This document shows, piece after piece, positions 52,431 through 60,524 of a stretch of DNA of 64,000 bases. The notes beneath the pieces were generated by a model, which searched no databases, was not told where the DNA came from, and was given only the letters and a program-made list of their open reading frames with translations. The stretch's first letter is position 1, and each line of letters starts with the position of its first letter. This DNA is from Sphingopyxis sp. OPL5 (GTDB lineage Bacteria > Pseudomonadota > Alphaproteobacteria > Sphingomonadales > Sphingomonadaceae), in assembly GCF_003797775.2 (NCBI RefSeq), contig NZ_CP060725.1, positions 930,001-994,000 on the forward strand, read 5' to 3'. A program made the position numbers and the translations under genes.

Positions 52431-52479
52431 TGTCAATGTTGCTTGACAAAGACGACTCATGGTGTCAATGTTCCTTGAC
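52431..52479 (+). promoter_or_regulatory. Twin inverted-repeat operators of the HTH operon
   Basis: TGTCAATGTTGCTTGACA (52431-52448) and TGTCAATGTTCCTTGACT (52463-52480) each read TGTCAA-N6-TTGACA/T, 32 bases apart, about three helical turns. TTGACA of the first copy can also be a -35 box. Binding by the operon's own HTH protein (53090-53281) is the simple inference. Confidence 0.6.
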
Positions 52480-52502
52480 TGAATAACAAGGGAGCTTGAC
52501 CA

Positions 52503-52676
52503 ATGCCGCAAATGCTTCGTGCCCTGCCCTGGGCCATCGCCATCTTGCTGATCGCGCTCGCCGGGGCGGCGGGGATCGTTCCGGCGGCGACGGCCAATAT
52601 GCTCGTCACCGTGCTGCCGCTGGTGATGGTCGCGACCCTTGCGGGATCGCGCCACCGCTGCGCCCGGGCGGCCTGA
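52503..52676 (+). CDS. Small hydrophobic protein
   Basis: A 57-residue protein, MPQMLRALPWAIAILLIALA then a second hydrophobic segment (MLVTVLPLVMVATLAG), so two membrane helices with a basic tail. AAGGGAG eight bases before the ATG and the position as first gene of the HTH operon, four bases before the next ATG, support it. I do not recognise a family. Confidence 0.65.
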   Translation: MPQMLRALPWAIAILLIALAGAAGIVPAATANMLVTVLPLVMVATLAGSRHRCARAA

Positions 52677-52679
52677 GCC

Positions 52680-53093
52680 ATGGCAATGAATCCCGCGCAG
52701 CGCCGCTATATCGGCCGGATGATCCCCGTCTCGATCGCCTATGTCGCCGCGATCTTCGCCGCGAGCGCGATCATCCCCAAGGGCGCGACGGCAACGCCGC
52801 TGACCGTCGGCATCGCGCTGGTCCCCGGCCTCGCGATCCTCGGCTTCATCTGGGCGATCGGCCGCTATTTCACCGAGCTGAAGGACGAATATGTCCGGAT
52901 GCTCGAGGTGCGCAAGGCGCTGGTCGCGACCGGGCTGACGCTCGCGCTGACCGCGACCTGGGGCATATTGGAACTCTATACCGACGTGCCGCGCATCCCG
53001 CTGTTCTGGGTCTTTCCCGTCTGGTGCCTCGGCCTCGGTGTCGGCGCGCTGTTCAACCGGCTGACGCTGGGCGACAGCGGGGCCTGTCCGTGA
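52680..53093 (+). CDS. Four-helix membrane protein of an HTH operon
   Basis: A 137-residue inner-membrane protein with about four helices (SIAYVAAIFAASAII, LTVGIALVPGLAILGFIWAIG, ALVATGLTLALTATWGIL, LFWVFPVWCLGLGVGALF) and a central charged loop YFTELKDEYVRMLEVRKAL. The pattern is familiar from small membrane genes paired with Cro/CI-type regulators; function unknown. Its stop overlaps the regulator's GTG (GTGA). Confidence 0.75.
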   Translation: MAMNPAQRRYIGRMIPVSIAYVAAIFAASAIIPKGATATPLTVGIALVPGLAILGFIWAIGRYFTELKDEYVRMLEVRKALVATGLTLALTATWGILELYTDVPRIPLFWVFPVWCLGLGVGALFNRLTLGDSGACP

Positions 53094-53281
53094 AGAACCG
53101 CCTGAAGGTCCTGCGCGCCGAGCGCGACTGGAGCCAGCAGGACCTCGCCGAGCGTCTGGAGGTGTCGCGCCAGTCGGTCAACGCGATCGAGACCGGCAAA
53201 TACGACCCCTCGCTCCCCCTCGCCTTTCGCATCGCCGACCTGTTCGAGATGCGCATCGAAGAGATTTTCCAGAGAGATTGA
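53090..53281 (+). CDS. XRE-family helix-turn-helix regulator
   Basis: A 63-residue single-domain Cro/CI-type protein: KNRLKVLRAERDWSQQDLAERLEVSRQSVNAIETGKYDPSLPLAFRIADLF in segments, ending EMRIEEIFQRD. This is the short YgzD-like type. It starts at GTG 53090 overlapping the membrane gene stop and probably represses its own operon through the TGTCAA sites at 52431-52480. Confidence 0.9.
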   Translation: MKNRLKVLRAERDWSQQDLAERLEVSRQSVNAIETGKYDPSLPLAFRIADLFEMRIEEIFQRD

Positions 53282-53285
53282 AGCC

Positions 53286-54215
53286 ATGAAACATCGCTTT
53301 TCCGTCGCCGCCCCGTTCATCCTGGGGATCGCGTTGCTCATCGGCGCGCGCGCCGAGGCCGCCGAGGCATGTCCCGCGGGCCTCAATGACGGCAAACGCA
53401 TCACCGTGCTGGTCGAGGGCGAAGGTCCGGATGTCGTGCTAATCCCCGGCCTGTCGAGCCCGCGCGCCGTATGGAACGCGACCGCCGCGCGGCTGAAAGG
53501 AAAATACCGCCTGCACCTTGTCCAGATTCGTGGTTTCGGTGACGACGCCGGCGTCAATGCCGAAGGCCCGGTGCTGGACGGCGTGGTGACCGAAGTCGCC
53601 GACTATATCGACGATTGCATCACCGATGCCGGGCGCCCGGCACCGGCGGTGATCGGCCATTCGATGGGCGGCCTGACCGGGTTGATGGTCGCGGCGCGCG
53701 CACCGCAGGAGGTCGGCAGGCTGATGATCGTCGACGCGGTGCCGTTCATCGGGCTGCTCTTCAATCCCGCTGCGACGATCGACAGCGTGACGCCGCAGGC
53801 CGACCAGATGGCGGCGATGATGCGCGCGCAATATGGCCAGCCCGCACCGACCGGGCCGGTCGTCGACCCCGGACCGGCGAGCATGGCGGGCGGTATGTCG
53901 AACACGGCGGCCGGACGCACCGCGATCGCCGGCTGGATGCGCGAGGCCGACGCGCGGGTTACGGCACAAGTCTTCCGCGACGTGATGACCACCGACATGC
54001 GCGGCGAACTGGCGGCGGTGAGCGCGCCGGTGACCCTGCTCTATGCGCAGGACGAAAGCCTGATGCCCGCCGGGCAGGCGAAGGCGGCGTTCGAGCCGCA
54101 ATATGCGGGGCTGGCGCACTTCAAGGCGCAGATGGTGACGGGGAGCCGCCACTTCATCATGCTCGACCAGCCCGAGGCTTTTGCGAAGGCGGTGGAAGGG
54201 TTTCTGGGGGAGTAG
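53286..54215 (+). CDS. Secreted alpha/beta hydrolase
   Basis: A 309-residue exported alpha/beta-hydrolase: signal peptide to about residue 26, oxyanion region LIPGLSSPRAVW, nucleophile elbow GHSMGG (Ser at about 126), acid in LYAQDESLMP and His in GSRHFIML. Substrate unknown. It starts four bases after the HTH gene and may be read with that operon. Confidence 0.9.
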   Translation: MKHRFSVAAPFILGIALLIGARAEAAEACPAGLNDGKRITVLVEGEGPDVVLIPGLSSPRAVWNATAARLKGKYRLHLVQIRGFGDDAGVNAEGPVLDGVVTEVADYIDDCITDAGRPAPAVIGHSMGGLTGLMVAARAPQEVGRLMIVDAVPFIGLLFNPAATIDSVTPQADQMAAMMRAQYGQPAPTGPVVDPGPASMAGGMSNTAAGRTAIAGWMREADARVTAQVFRDVMTTDMRGELAAVSAPVTLLYAQDESLMPAGQAKAAFEPQYAGLAHFKAQMVTGSRHFIMLDQPEAFAKAVEGFLGE

Positions 54216-54222
54216 CCGAGCT

Positions 54223-54307
54223 CGTCATTGCGAGCGTAACGGAGCAATCCAGAGCGGTGTACGCCTGCTCTGGATTGCCGCGTCGCCTTCGGCTCCTCGC
54301 AATGACG
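54223..54307. repeat. REP-like inverted repeat, family B copy 4
   Basis: CGTCATTGCGAGCGTAACGG...AATCCAGAGC and a right arm ending CTCGCAATGACG. The arms are less matched than in the copy at 42188-42263. Confidence 0.83.
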
Positions 54308-54373
54308 AGGCTTTTGGTTGCCCCCTTCGCGCGCCCCCGCTAGGGCGACGGGCACGGAAAAGGAGCCTCCCCC

Positions 54374-54628
54374 ATGTTCAAGCGCCTGTTCGTCGACCAT
54401 CCCAAGAGCGTCAATGAAAATTACATCGAGCATTTCGGGGTCGCGTCGAAATTCGGCGTGACGATGATCTGGGGCGGGATGTGCGCGCTGGTCCATGCGG
54501 TGGTCCCCGGCTGGTGCATCACCACCGGCAGCGACACGATTTCGCGGCTCAACAAGATCATGGTCGAACAGCGCCGCGCCAAGGGGCAGGCCGTGATGCA
54601 GATGAGCACCATCGACTGGGTGATCTGA
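54374..54628 (+). CDS. DUF6356 family protein
   Basis: An 84-residue protein with one hydrophobic stretch (FGVTMIWGGMCALVHAVVPGWC, about 27-48) and the family wording MFKRLFVDHPKSVNENYIEHF at the N-terminus and CITTGSDTISRLNKIMVEQRR. Function unknown. Its stop is six bases before the next gene's GTG, so the two are probably co-translated. GGAGCC-type purines precede the ATG. Confidence 0.82.
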   Translation: MFKRLFVDHPKSVNENYIEHFGVASKFGVTMIWGGMCALVHAVVPGWCITTGSDTISRLNKIMVEQRRAKGQAVMQMSTIDWVI

Positions 54629-54633
54629 CCGGC

Positions 54634-55386
54634 GTGACCGGCGCCATCGACTATCTCGACCGCGCGGCACGACCGCGGCTGGCGTACCGCCATGTCGCGG
54701 GTGCGGGCCCGACGATCGTCTTCCTGCCCGGTTACATGTCCGACATGGCGGGCGGCAAGGCGACCGCGCTGTTCGACCGGGCGGCCGCCGAAGGGCGCGC
54801 GTGCCTGCTCCTCGACTATGCCGGATGCGGATTGTCGGACGGGTTGTTCGCCGAACAGACATTGCTCGACTGGCGCGGCGACGTGCTCGACCTGATCGAC
54901 GCGAAGGTCGTGGGGCCGGTGATCATCGTCGGATCGTCGATGGGCGGCTGGCTGATGCTGCTCGCCGCGCTGGCGCTGACCGCGCGCGACGGACCGGGGC
55001 GCGTCGCGGGACTCGTCGGCATAGCGGCGGCGCCCGACTTCACCGACTGGGGTTTCACCGCCGAAGAGAAAGCGATCATCCTCGCCGAAGGGCAGCTTCG
55101 CGAAGACACATCGTACAGCGACCAGCCCTATGTCACGACGCGCGGCTTCTGGCAGTCGGGCGAGGTGAACCGCCTGCTCGATGCCCCCATCGCCCTCGCC
55201 TGCCCGGTCCGCCTGCTCCACGGGCAGGAGGACGGCGATGTGCCGCCCGAGATCAGCCTGCGCCTCGCCGCGGCGCTGACCAGCGACGATGTCCAGGTGA
55301 CGCTCGTCAAGGGCGGCGACCACCGGTTGTCGCGCGACACCGATATCGCGCTGCTGGTCGACGCCGTCGCGCGGCTCACCCGCTAA
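54634..55386 (+). CDS. Alpha/beta hydrolase (ABHD10-like)
   Basis: A 250-residue cytosolic alpha/beta-hydrolase: TIVFLPGYMSDMAGGKA, LLLDYAGCGLSDG, nucleophile GSSMGGW (Ser at about 101), acid in LLHGQEDGDVP and His in GGDHRLS. The layout matches ABHD10-type acyl-protein or palmitoyl thioesterases. GTG 54634 opens the homologous region; longer frames overlap DUF6356. It is followed by a thioesterase gene after 14 bases. Confidence 0.88.
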   Translation: MTGAIDYLDRAARPRLAYRHVAGAGPTIVFLPGYMSDMAGGKATALFDRAAAEGRACLLLDYAGCGLSDGLFAEQTLLDWRGDVLDLIDAKVVGPVIIVGSSMGGWLMLLAALALTARDGPGRVAGLVGIAAAPDFTDWGFTAEEKAIILAEGQLREDTSYSDQPYVTTRGFWQSGEVNRLLDAPIALACPVRLLHGQEDGDVPPEISLRLAAALTSDDVQVTLVKGGDHRLSRDTDIALLVDAVARLTR

Positions 55387-55400
55387 CCCGAAGGATCATC

Positions 55401-55838
55401 ATGGCTCGCAGCGATTTCAAGTTCAGCGTCAAGAAGCGCGTCCGCTATGCCGAAATCGATGCGCAGGCGGTGGTGTTCAACAGTCGCTACCTCGAATATT
55501 TCGACATCGGCATCACCGAATATTGGCGCGCAGCCGGGGTCTATGACCGCTGGCCCGCCAATGACAGCCCCGAATTCCACGTCGCGCGCGCCGAGGTCGA
55601 CTACAAGGTGCCGATCCTGCTCGACGAGGAGATCGACATTTGCGTGCGCTGTTCGCGCGTCGGGCGCAGTTCGATGACCTTCCTGTTCGAACTGCACGGC
55701 GCGGGCCGGGACGATTTGCGCGCGACGGGGGTCGAGGTCAGCGTCCATGTCGAGGAAGCGCGCGGCGCGACCGCACCGGTGCCCGATGCATTCGTATCCC
55801 TGTTCGAGGCATTTGAACAAACGTCGCTGCGCGCCTAA
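55401..55838 (+). CDS. Hotdog-fold acyl-CoA thioesterase (4HBT type)
   Basis: A 145-residue hotdog protein: KKRVRYAEIDAQAVVFNSRYLEYFDIGITEYWR carries the 4-hydroxybenzoyl-CoA thioesterase signature with the active-site Asp (EIDAQAVVFN). It should release acyl groups from CoA; substrate unknown. GAAGGAT seven bases before ATG 55401. Likely in one operon with the hydrolase before it and the VOC genes after it. Confidence 0.92.
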   Translation: MARSDFKFSVKKRVRYAEIDAQAVVFNSRYLEYFDIGITEYWRAAGVYDRWPANDSPEFHVARAEVDYKVPILLDEEIDICVRCSRVGRSSMTFLFELHGAGRDDLRATGVEVSVHVEEARGATAPVPDAFVSLFEAFEQTSLRA

Positions 55839-55847
55839 GTTCGCGCG

Positions 55848-56285
55848 ATGACCAAATATCTCCACACCATGATCCGCGTCACCGACCCGGATGCGACCGT
55901 CGCCTTCTTCAACCTGATCGGGCTGGAGGAGGTGCGCCGCTTCGACAGCGAGGCCGGGCGCTTCACGCTGATCTTCCTCGCTCCGCCGGGACAGGCGGGG
56001 GTGGCCGAGGTCGAGCTGACCTATAACTGGCCGCCCGCCGACGGCAGCGCCGCCGAAAGCTATGGCGGCGGACGCAATTTCGGGCATCTGGCGTACCGAG
56101 TCGACGATATCTACGCCACCTGCCAGCGGCTGATGGACGCCGGGGTGACGATCAACCGCCCGCCGCGCGACGGCCATATGGCGTTCGTGCGCTCGCCCGA
56201 CGGGATTTCGGTCGAGCTGCTGCAGGACGGGCACCTGCCGCCGCAGGACCCCTGGGCCTCGATGCCCAACACGGGCGAGTGGTAA
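55848..56285 (+). CDS. Lactoylglutathione lyase-like VOC protein
   Basis: A 145-residue VOC metalloenzyme with the four glyoxalase I ligand positions: His in YLHTMIRVTD, Glu in EVELTYN, His in FGHLAYRVDD and Glu in SVELLQDG. It is close to GloA in outline, so methylglyoxal detoxification with GloB (58515-59237) is plausible. The next gene is a second VOC protein after eight bases. Confidence 0.9.
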   Translation: MTKYLHTMIRVTDPDATVAFFNLIGLEEVRRFDSEAGRFTLIFLAPPGQAGVAEVELTYNWPPADGSAAESYGGGRNFGHLAYRVDDIYATCQRLMDAGVTINRPPRDGHMAFVRSPDGISVELLQDGHLPPQDPWASMPNTGEW

Positions 56286-56293
56286 GCTGAACC

Positions 56294-56704
56294 ATGCCGG
56301 GCCTGTTGATCAATATCGACGTGCCCGACCTTGCCGCCGGCGAAACCTTCTACACCGCCGCGCTCGGGCTGACCGTCGGGCGGCGGTTCGATGACGATAT
56401 CGTCGAACTGCTTGGCAGCGACGCGCCGATCTATCTGATCGTCAAGCCTGCGGGCTCGGCGATCGGTCCGGTCGGCGGCGCCGCGCGCGATTATGCGCGG
56501 CACTGGACCCCGGTGCATCCCGATTTTACCGTCGCCAATCTCGATACCGCGGTCGCGAAGGCATTGGCGGCGGGTGCGGTGCAGGAGGGCGAGACGCTGG
56601 CCCTGCCCTATGGCCGGCAGGCGATGTTCGCCGACCCGTTCGGCCATGGATTCTGCCTGATCGAATTCAACGACGCGGGCTATGACGCGCTGGCGACGGA
56701 CTGA
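56294..56704 (+). CDS. VOC family protein
   Basis: A 136-residue vicinal-oxygen-chelate fold protein (INIDVPDLAAGETFYTAALGL, ...MFADPFGHGFCLIEF). One metal-ligand position is retained at the C-terminal Glu (LIEF); the first His of GloA is replaced by Asn (INIDVP), so it is not a standard glyoxalase I. Function unknown; co-transcribed with the GloA-like gene. Confidence 0.88.
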   Translation: MPGLLINIDVPDLAAGETFYTAALGLTVGRRFDDDIVELLGSDAPIYLIVKPAGSAIGPVGGAARDYARHWTPVHPDFTVANLDTAVAKALAAGAVQEGETLALPYGRQAMFADPFGHGFCLIEFNDAGYDALATD

Positions 56705-56710
56705 ACCGCG

Positions 56711-58417
56711 TCAGGCGGCCGCAGCGCCGATGACGGGCCTATCGGGCTGTTGCCAGCGGTCGGTGACCATGCAGTCGCGCCCGCTATGCTTGGCGGCGTA
56801 GAGCAACCGGTCCGCCTCGGCGAACAGGCGGTCGAAATCGAGTGCGGCGCCGTCGGTCGAGGACTCGAAGATCAGGAGTCCACCGCTCGCGCTGACCGGA
56901 TCGGGGATTTGCGGCACGTCGGCGGCGACGCGGCGCGCCAGCGCCTGGCGGCAGCGTTCGGCGGTGCCCGCCGCGTCGGGGCGGTCGATCAGCAGGAAGA
57001 ACTCTTCGCCGCCGATCCGCGCGACGACCCCGCCATGGCCTTCGCGCAGACCCGCGGCGGCGGCGCACAGCACCGCGTCGCCGGCCTGATGGCCGTGGAG
57101 GTCGTTGACCGACTTGAAATGATCGATGTCGATCAGCGCCGCGGCGGTGAAGCGGCGTCCGCCGCCGGCGAGCAGGTTTTCGAGCCCGCGCCGGTTGCTG
57201 AGTCCGGTCAGCGGATCGGTCTGCGCCGCATCCTCCATCGCGCCGGCGCGCGCCTGCGCCCAGTCGCGCTCGCGGCGCATGATCATGAACCGGTCAGCAA
57301 CGCCGAGCGCGGTGATCACCAGTTCGAGCGCGATCGCAAGATAGAGCAATTGGTCGAGCCACATCGGCCCGACATAAAGGCCAAGCCCGCGCGCCACGCG
57401 TTCGAAGCCGCAGGCGATGATCGGCATCCACGCGATCGTCTGAAACCGCGCTGCGCGGCTGCCGCGCCGCCAGGCACGGGTGAGCACGACGACATAGGTG
57501 AGGAGGACCGGGAGGTAACCGGCGAAATAGAGCTTGCTGCCCCATGGCCGCACCCATTCGACCGGCGCCATCGAGACGGCCGCGAACAGCGGCAGCCAGA
57601 AGGCGCAGGCGAGCAACGCGCGCCGATCGCCGCGCGTCGTCTTTTCGGGTTCGAGGAAGTTGAGGCAGAACATCGTCGCCGCGAGGATGCCGACGCTGAA
57701 ACTGATCTGCGACAGATAGCCATAAGCCAGCGCGCTGATCCCCGGCACGACGGCAAAGGCAAGCCCCGACGACAGGCTGGTGTGCAGGATGATGCACACC
57801 GCGAGTGTCATGTGCCAGAGCAGGAAACGTTCGCGCAGGACGCGGAAAAAGGCGATATTGAAGACGATCGGCGCGAGCGCGAGGCCGGTGAACAGCGCGA
57901 TCAGCAGCATCGTCTGGGTCGACCAACCGCCGGTTCCCGCCGGGGCGGGGCGCGCGGTTTTCAGCGTGGTCGGGAAACCGAGGCGGTCGAATGCGACGGC
58001 GACCTCGACAGGCGGCGCCGCGCGCTGCGGCAGCGTCAGGTAGAAATCGGGACCCGCGGCGCGATAGGGCATCGCCTGGCTCCCCCGTCGCACGACCGAT
58101 GCCGTTGCCCCGTCGGCGTAGCGGACATGGAGCGCGATGCGATCGAAGCGGCTCGTCCGCGCGTTGAATTCCAGCGGCCCCCGCCCGGCGGCCGCGATCG
58201 CGCGGGCATCGAAGAACAGCCAGCTGCGCTGTCCGGCGAGCGACCAGCGATCGGGGCCGCAATCGCGGCGGACGCCCGGCGCCGATACTGTCCCATAATC
58301 GTCCCAAAGGGTCGATTGCAGCGTGCAAGGCGCCGGACCCGACGCGGCGCGCGCCGGGGCCAAGCCCGCCGCCAGCATGACCGCAAAAACCAGAAACGCC
58401 AGACGCAGCAAAGACAT
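56711..58417 (-). CDS. 7TMR-DISM diguanylate cyclase (GGDEF)
   Basis: A 568-residue membrane sensor: signal peptide, a periplasmic beta-rich 7TMR-DISMED2-type domain (about 30-165), seven membrane helices (about 175-380) and a GGDEF domain from about 405 with TDPLTGLSNRRGLENLL, DIDHFKSVND and the active-site loop RIGGEEFF. An RxxD inhibitory site is not obvious before the loop. It should make c-di-GMP in response to an outside ligand. ATG 58417 gives the signal peptide. Confidence 0.92.
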   Translation of the reverse strand: MSLLRLAFLVFAVMLAAGLAPARAASGPAPCTLQSTLWDDYGTVSAPGVRRDCGPDRWSLAGQRSWLFFDARAIAAAGRGPLEFNARTSRFDRIALHVRYADGATASVVRRGSQAMPYRAAGPDFYLTLPQRAAPPVEVAVAFDRLGFPTTLKTARPAPAGTGGWSTQTMLLIALFTGLALAPIVFNIAFFRVLRERFLLWHMTLAVCIILHTSLSSGLAFAVVPGISALAYGYLSQISFSVGILAATMFCLNFLEPEKTTRGDRRALLACAFWLPLFAAVSMAPVEWVRPWGSKLYFAGYLPVLLTYVVVLTRAWRRGSRAARFQTIAWMPIIACGFERVARGLGLYVGPMWLDQLLYLAIALELVITALGVADRFMIMRRERDWAQARAGAMEDAAQTDPLTGLSNRRGLENLLAGGGRRFTAAALIDIDHFKSVNDLHGHQAGDAVLCAAAAGLREGHGGVVARIGGEEFFLLIDRPDAAGTAERCRQALARRVAADVPQIPDPVSASGGLLIFESSTDGAALDFDRLFAEADRLLYAAKHSGRDCMVTDRWQQPDRPVIGAAAA

Positions 58418-58514
58418 GACCCCCAATGTCGTTGGCGCAAGGCTATACCCAAGGGCTTGCAACATGGTTAACTTGGCGGTCGACGGCGAGCCGCGTGTCG
58501 ATTATCCTCGCCCC

Positions 58515-59237
58515 ATGCTCGAAATCGTCCGCATCCCCGTCCTCAGCGACAATTATGTCTGGCTGGTCCACGAACCCCAAAGCAAGGCGACGATGGTCGT
58601 CGACCCCGCGGTCGCCGACCCGGTGCTGGCGGCGGCGGCGGCGCGCGGCTGGACGATCACCGACATCTGGAACACCCATTGGCATCCGGATCACACCGGC
58701 GGCAACGCCGCGATCAAGGACGCGACCGGTTGCACGATCACCGGCCCGGCCGCCGAGTTCGCGCGCATTCCCACGCTCGATGTGCAAGTGACGGGCGGCG
58801 ATACCGTCAGGCTGGGCGATGCGGTCGCCGACGTCTGGGACGTGCCGGCGCACACTGCGGGTCATATCGCCTATCATTTCGCCGACGACGCCGCGATCTT
58901 CGTCGGGGACACGATGTTCGCGATGGGTTGCGGCCGCCTGTTCGAGGGCACCGCCGAGCAGATGTTCGCCAATATGCAGCGACTTGCGACGCTCGACGAC
59001 GCGACGCGCGTCTATTGCGCGCACGAATATACGCTGTCGAACGCGCGGTTCGCGGTCACGGTCGAACCCGAAAACGATGCGCTGGCGGCGCGGCTGGCGG
59101 CGGTGGAGTCCGCGCGTGCGGCGGGCGAAGCGACGGTGCCGACGACGATCGGCGCCGAGCGCGCGACCAACCCCTTCCTGCGCGCCCCGACCGCCGCCGA
59201 ACTCGGACGGATTCGCGCGTTGAAGGACGCCGCCTGA
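58515..59237 (+). CDS. gloB: Hydroxyacylglutathione hydrolase (glyoxalase II)
   Basis: Hydrolyses S-lactoylglutathione to lactate and glutathione, the second step of methylglyoxal detoxification. The 240-residue protein has the metallo-beta-lactamase motif THWHPDH (about 54-60), HTAGHIAYHF, FVGDTMFAMGCGRLFEG and CAHEYTLSN. TATCCT twelve bases before the ATG may be a -10 of a leaderless transcript. Divergent from the GGDEF gene by 97 bases. Confidence 0.95.
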   Translation: MLEIVRIPVLSDNYVWLVHEPQSKATMVVDPAVADPVLAAAAARGWTITDIWNTHWHPDHTGGNAAIKDATGCTITGPAAEFARIPTLDVQVTGGDTVRLGDAVADVWDVPAHTAGHIAYHFADDAAIFVGDTMFAMGCGRLFEGTAEQMFANMQRLATLDDATRVYCAHEYTLSNARFAVTVEPENDALAARLAAVESARAAGEATVPTTIGAERATNPFLRAPTAAELGRIRALKDAA

Positions 59238-59297
59238 CCGCTTCAGCAACCATTCATCGCCTCGTCCGTAAAGTGTCATAGTCGCAGGAGTGCCGTG

Positions 59298-59747
59298 ATG
59301 GCGAAGTTCAACCCGATCCGTGCCGCGGTGCTCTGCGCCGCAATGGCGCCGCTGCTCGCAAGCTGCGCTTCCTCGGACATGGGGGCGCCGCGCACCGAGG
59401 CGCTGACCCCGAAACAGGCCAAGACACTCGAAAAGCAGCTCGCGGGGAAAATCCCCGGCGAACCCGTCCGGTGCCTGTCGAGCAGCGGAACCTATGACAC
59501 GATCCGCGTGTCCGACGACATTCTGATTTATCGCCAGTCGGGCCGGCTGGTGTACCGCAACGACCTGAAGAGCAGTTGTCCGGGGCTCGGCCGCGACAGC
59601 GACATCATGGTCATCCGCCAGTTCGGCAGCTCGACCTGCAGCGGCGATTTCTTTCATCTGGTCGACCGGGCGAGCGGCATTCGCGGTCCGACCTGCGTGC
59701 TTGGCGATTTTGTCCCCTATCGCAAACCGGCGGGGGACAAAGGCTGA
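59298..59747 (+). CDS. Small lipoprotein of unknown function
   Basis: A 149-residue secreted lipoprotein with lipobox LASC, a GEPVRCLSSSGTYDTIRVSDD segment and four further cysteines (RC, SSC, STC, TC) that could form two disulfides. The wording RCLSSS...DDILIYR...LVYRNDL recurs in sphingomonad hypothetical proteins. AGGAG seven bases upstream supports ATG 59298. Confidence 0.72.
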   Translation: MAKFNPIRAAVLCAAMAPLLASCASSDMGAPRTEALTPKQAKTLEKQLAGKIPGEPVRCLSSSGTYDTIRVSDDILIYRQSGRLVYRNDLKSSCPGLGRDSDIMVIRQFGSSTCSGDFFHLVDRASGIRGPTCVLGDFVPYRKPAGDKG

Positions 59748-59763
59748 ACCATCGAGGTTCAGC

Positions 59764-59817
59764 GACGGGCGGGGTTCCGGTTTGCGCCGAGCTCTTCGGG
59801 TCGCACCCCCGCCTGTC
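59764..59817. terminator. Possible bidirectional terminator
   Basis: GACGGGCGGGG (59764-59774) and CCCCGCCTGTC (59807-59817) match at ten of eleven positions around a 32-base loop, between convergent genes. No T-run. Confidence 0.35.
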
Positions 59818-59819
59818 AC

Positions 59820-60509
59820 TCAATAATCGGCCGCCAGCCCATGGCCGCGCGCCGACCATTGGCGCGCCCAGCGCGCCGCGGAGGCGATGACATGAGCGGT
59901 CAGTGCAGGACTGTCCGCGATATCCGCTTCATCGTCGAAGCTTCGCGCATTCAGCACATGTTCTACGTTCCGTTCCCGCGCATAGCGGCTGGCGCAGTCC
60001 CATAATTGCGACCCGTAATTCTCGAGCTGAGCGGGAAAATGATTGAGCCAGGCACGGTTCAGCAGGTCCGGACCGATCGCTTCCTCGCAGTCTTTCAGAA
60101 ACTCTGCACGAAAGGTCCAGCGCTCCCAGATCGGGTTGAGTGGCCAATTGGTGTAGACCGGAAAGCCGTCATCCTCGGGCAGCAGCGCCAGAACTTGGTA
60201 GCCGCGTAGATTTTCGACCCATTCGTCCAGCGTGGGCGGGCGCTGCTCGGCCTCGGCATATCTTTCCGCCGCCCATCGATCGGCTTCGGGATGCGTCCCA
60301 ACCTGCGGCGCGTTCAGCGTTTCATAGGGCGATATCTGGCTGGCGTGAAAAGCGTCCTCGCTCACGGCGCGTTCGAATACCCCCTTTCCGAACTTCAGAT
60401 CATTGGGCCGCAGCCAGCTGTCGGGATCGCTCTTCTGGCCGATATAGCGATAATAGACATCCTCACCGCCCGGCCGCGGCTTCCCGAGCGGATTCCAGTC
60501 GAGACCCAT
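59820..60509 (-). CDS. Hypothetical protein
   Basis: A 229-residue soluble protein starting MGLDWNPLGKPRPGGEDVYYRY, with ETLNAPQVG, LRGYQVLALLPEDDGFPVYTNW and a helical C-terminus. No signal peptide or membrane segment and no family I recognise; the first line reminds of small genes near toxin or polymorphic loci, but that is weak. GGAAAGG nine bases before the ATG supports the start. It follows the acyl-CoA ligase on the same strand by 15 bases, so it may share its transcript. Confidence 0.65.
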   Translation of the reverse strand: MGLDWNPLGKPRPGGEDVYYRYIGQKSDPDSWLRPNDLKFGKGVFERAVSEDAFHASQISPYETLNAPQVGTHPEADRWAAERYAEAEQRPPTLDEWVENLRGYQVLALLPEDDGFPVYTNWPLNPIWERWTFRAEFLKDCEEAIGPDLLNRAWLNHFPAQLENYGSQLWDCASRYARERNVEHVLNARSFDDEADIADSPALTAHVIASAARWARQWSARGHGLAADY

Positions 60510-60524
60510 AGGAAATAGCCTTTC

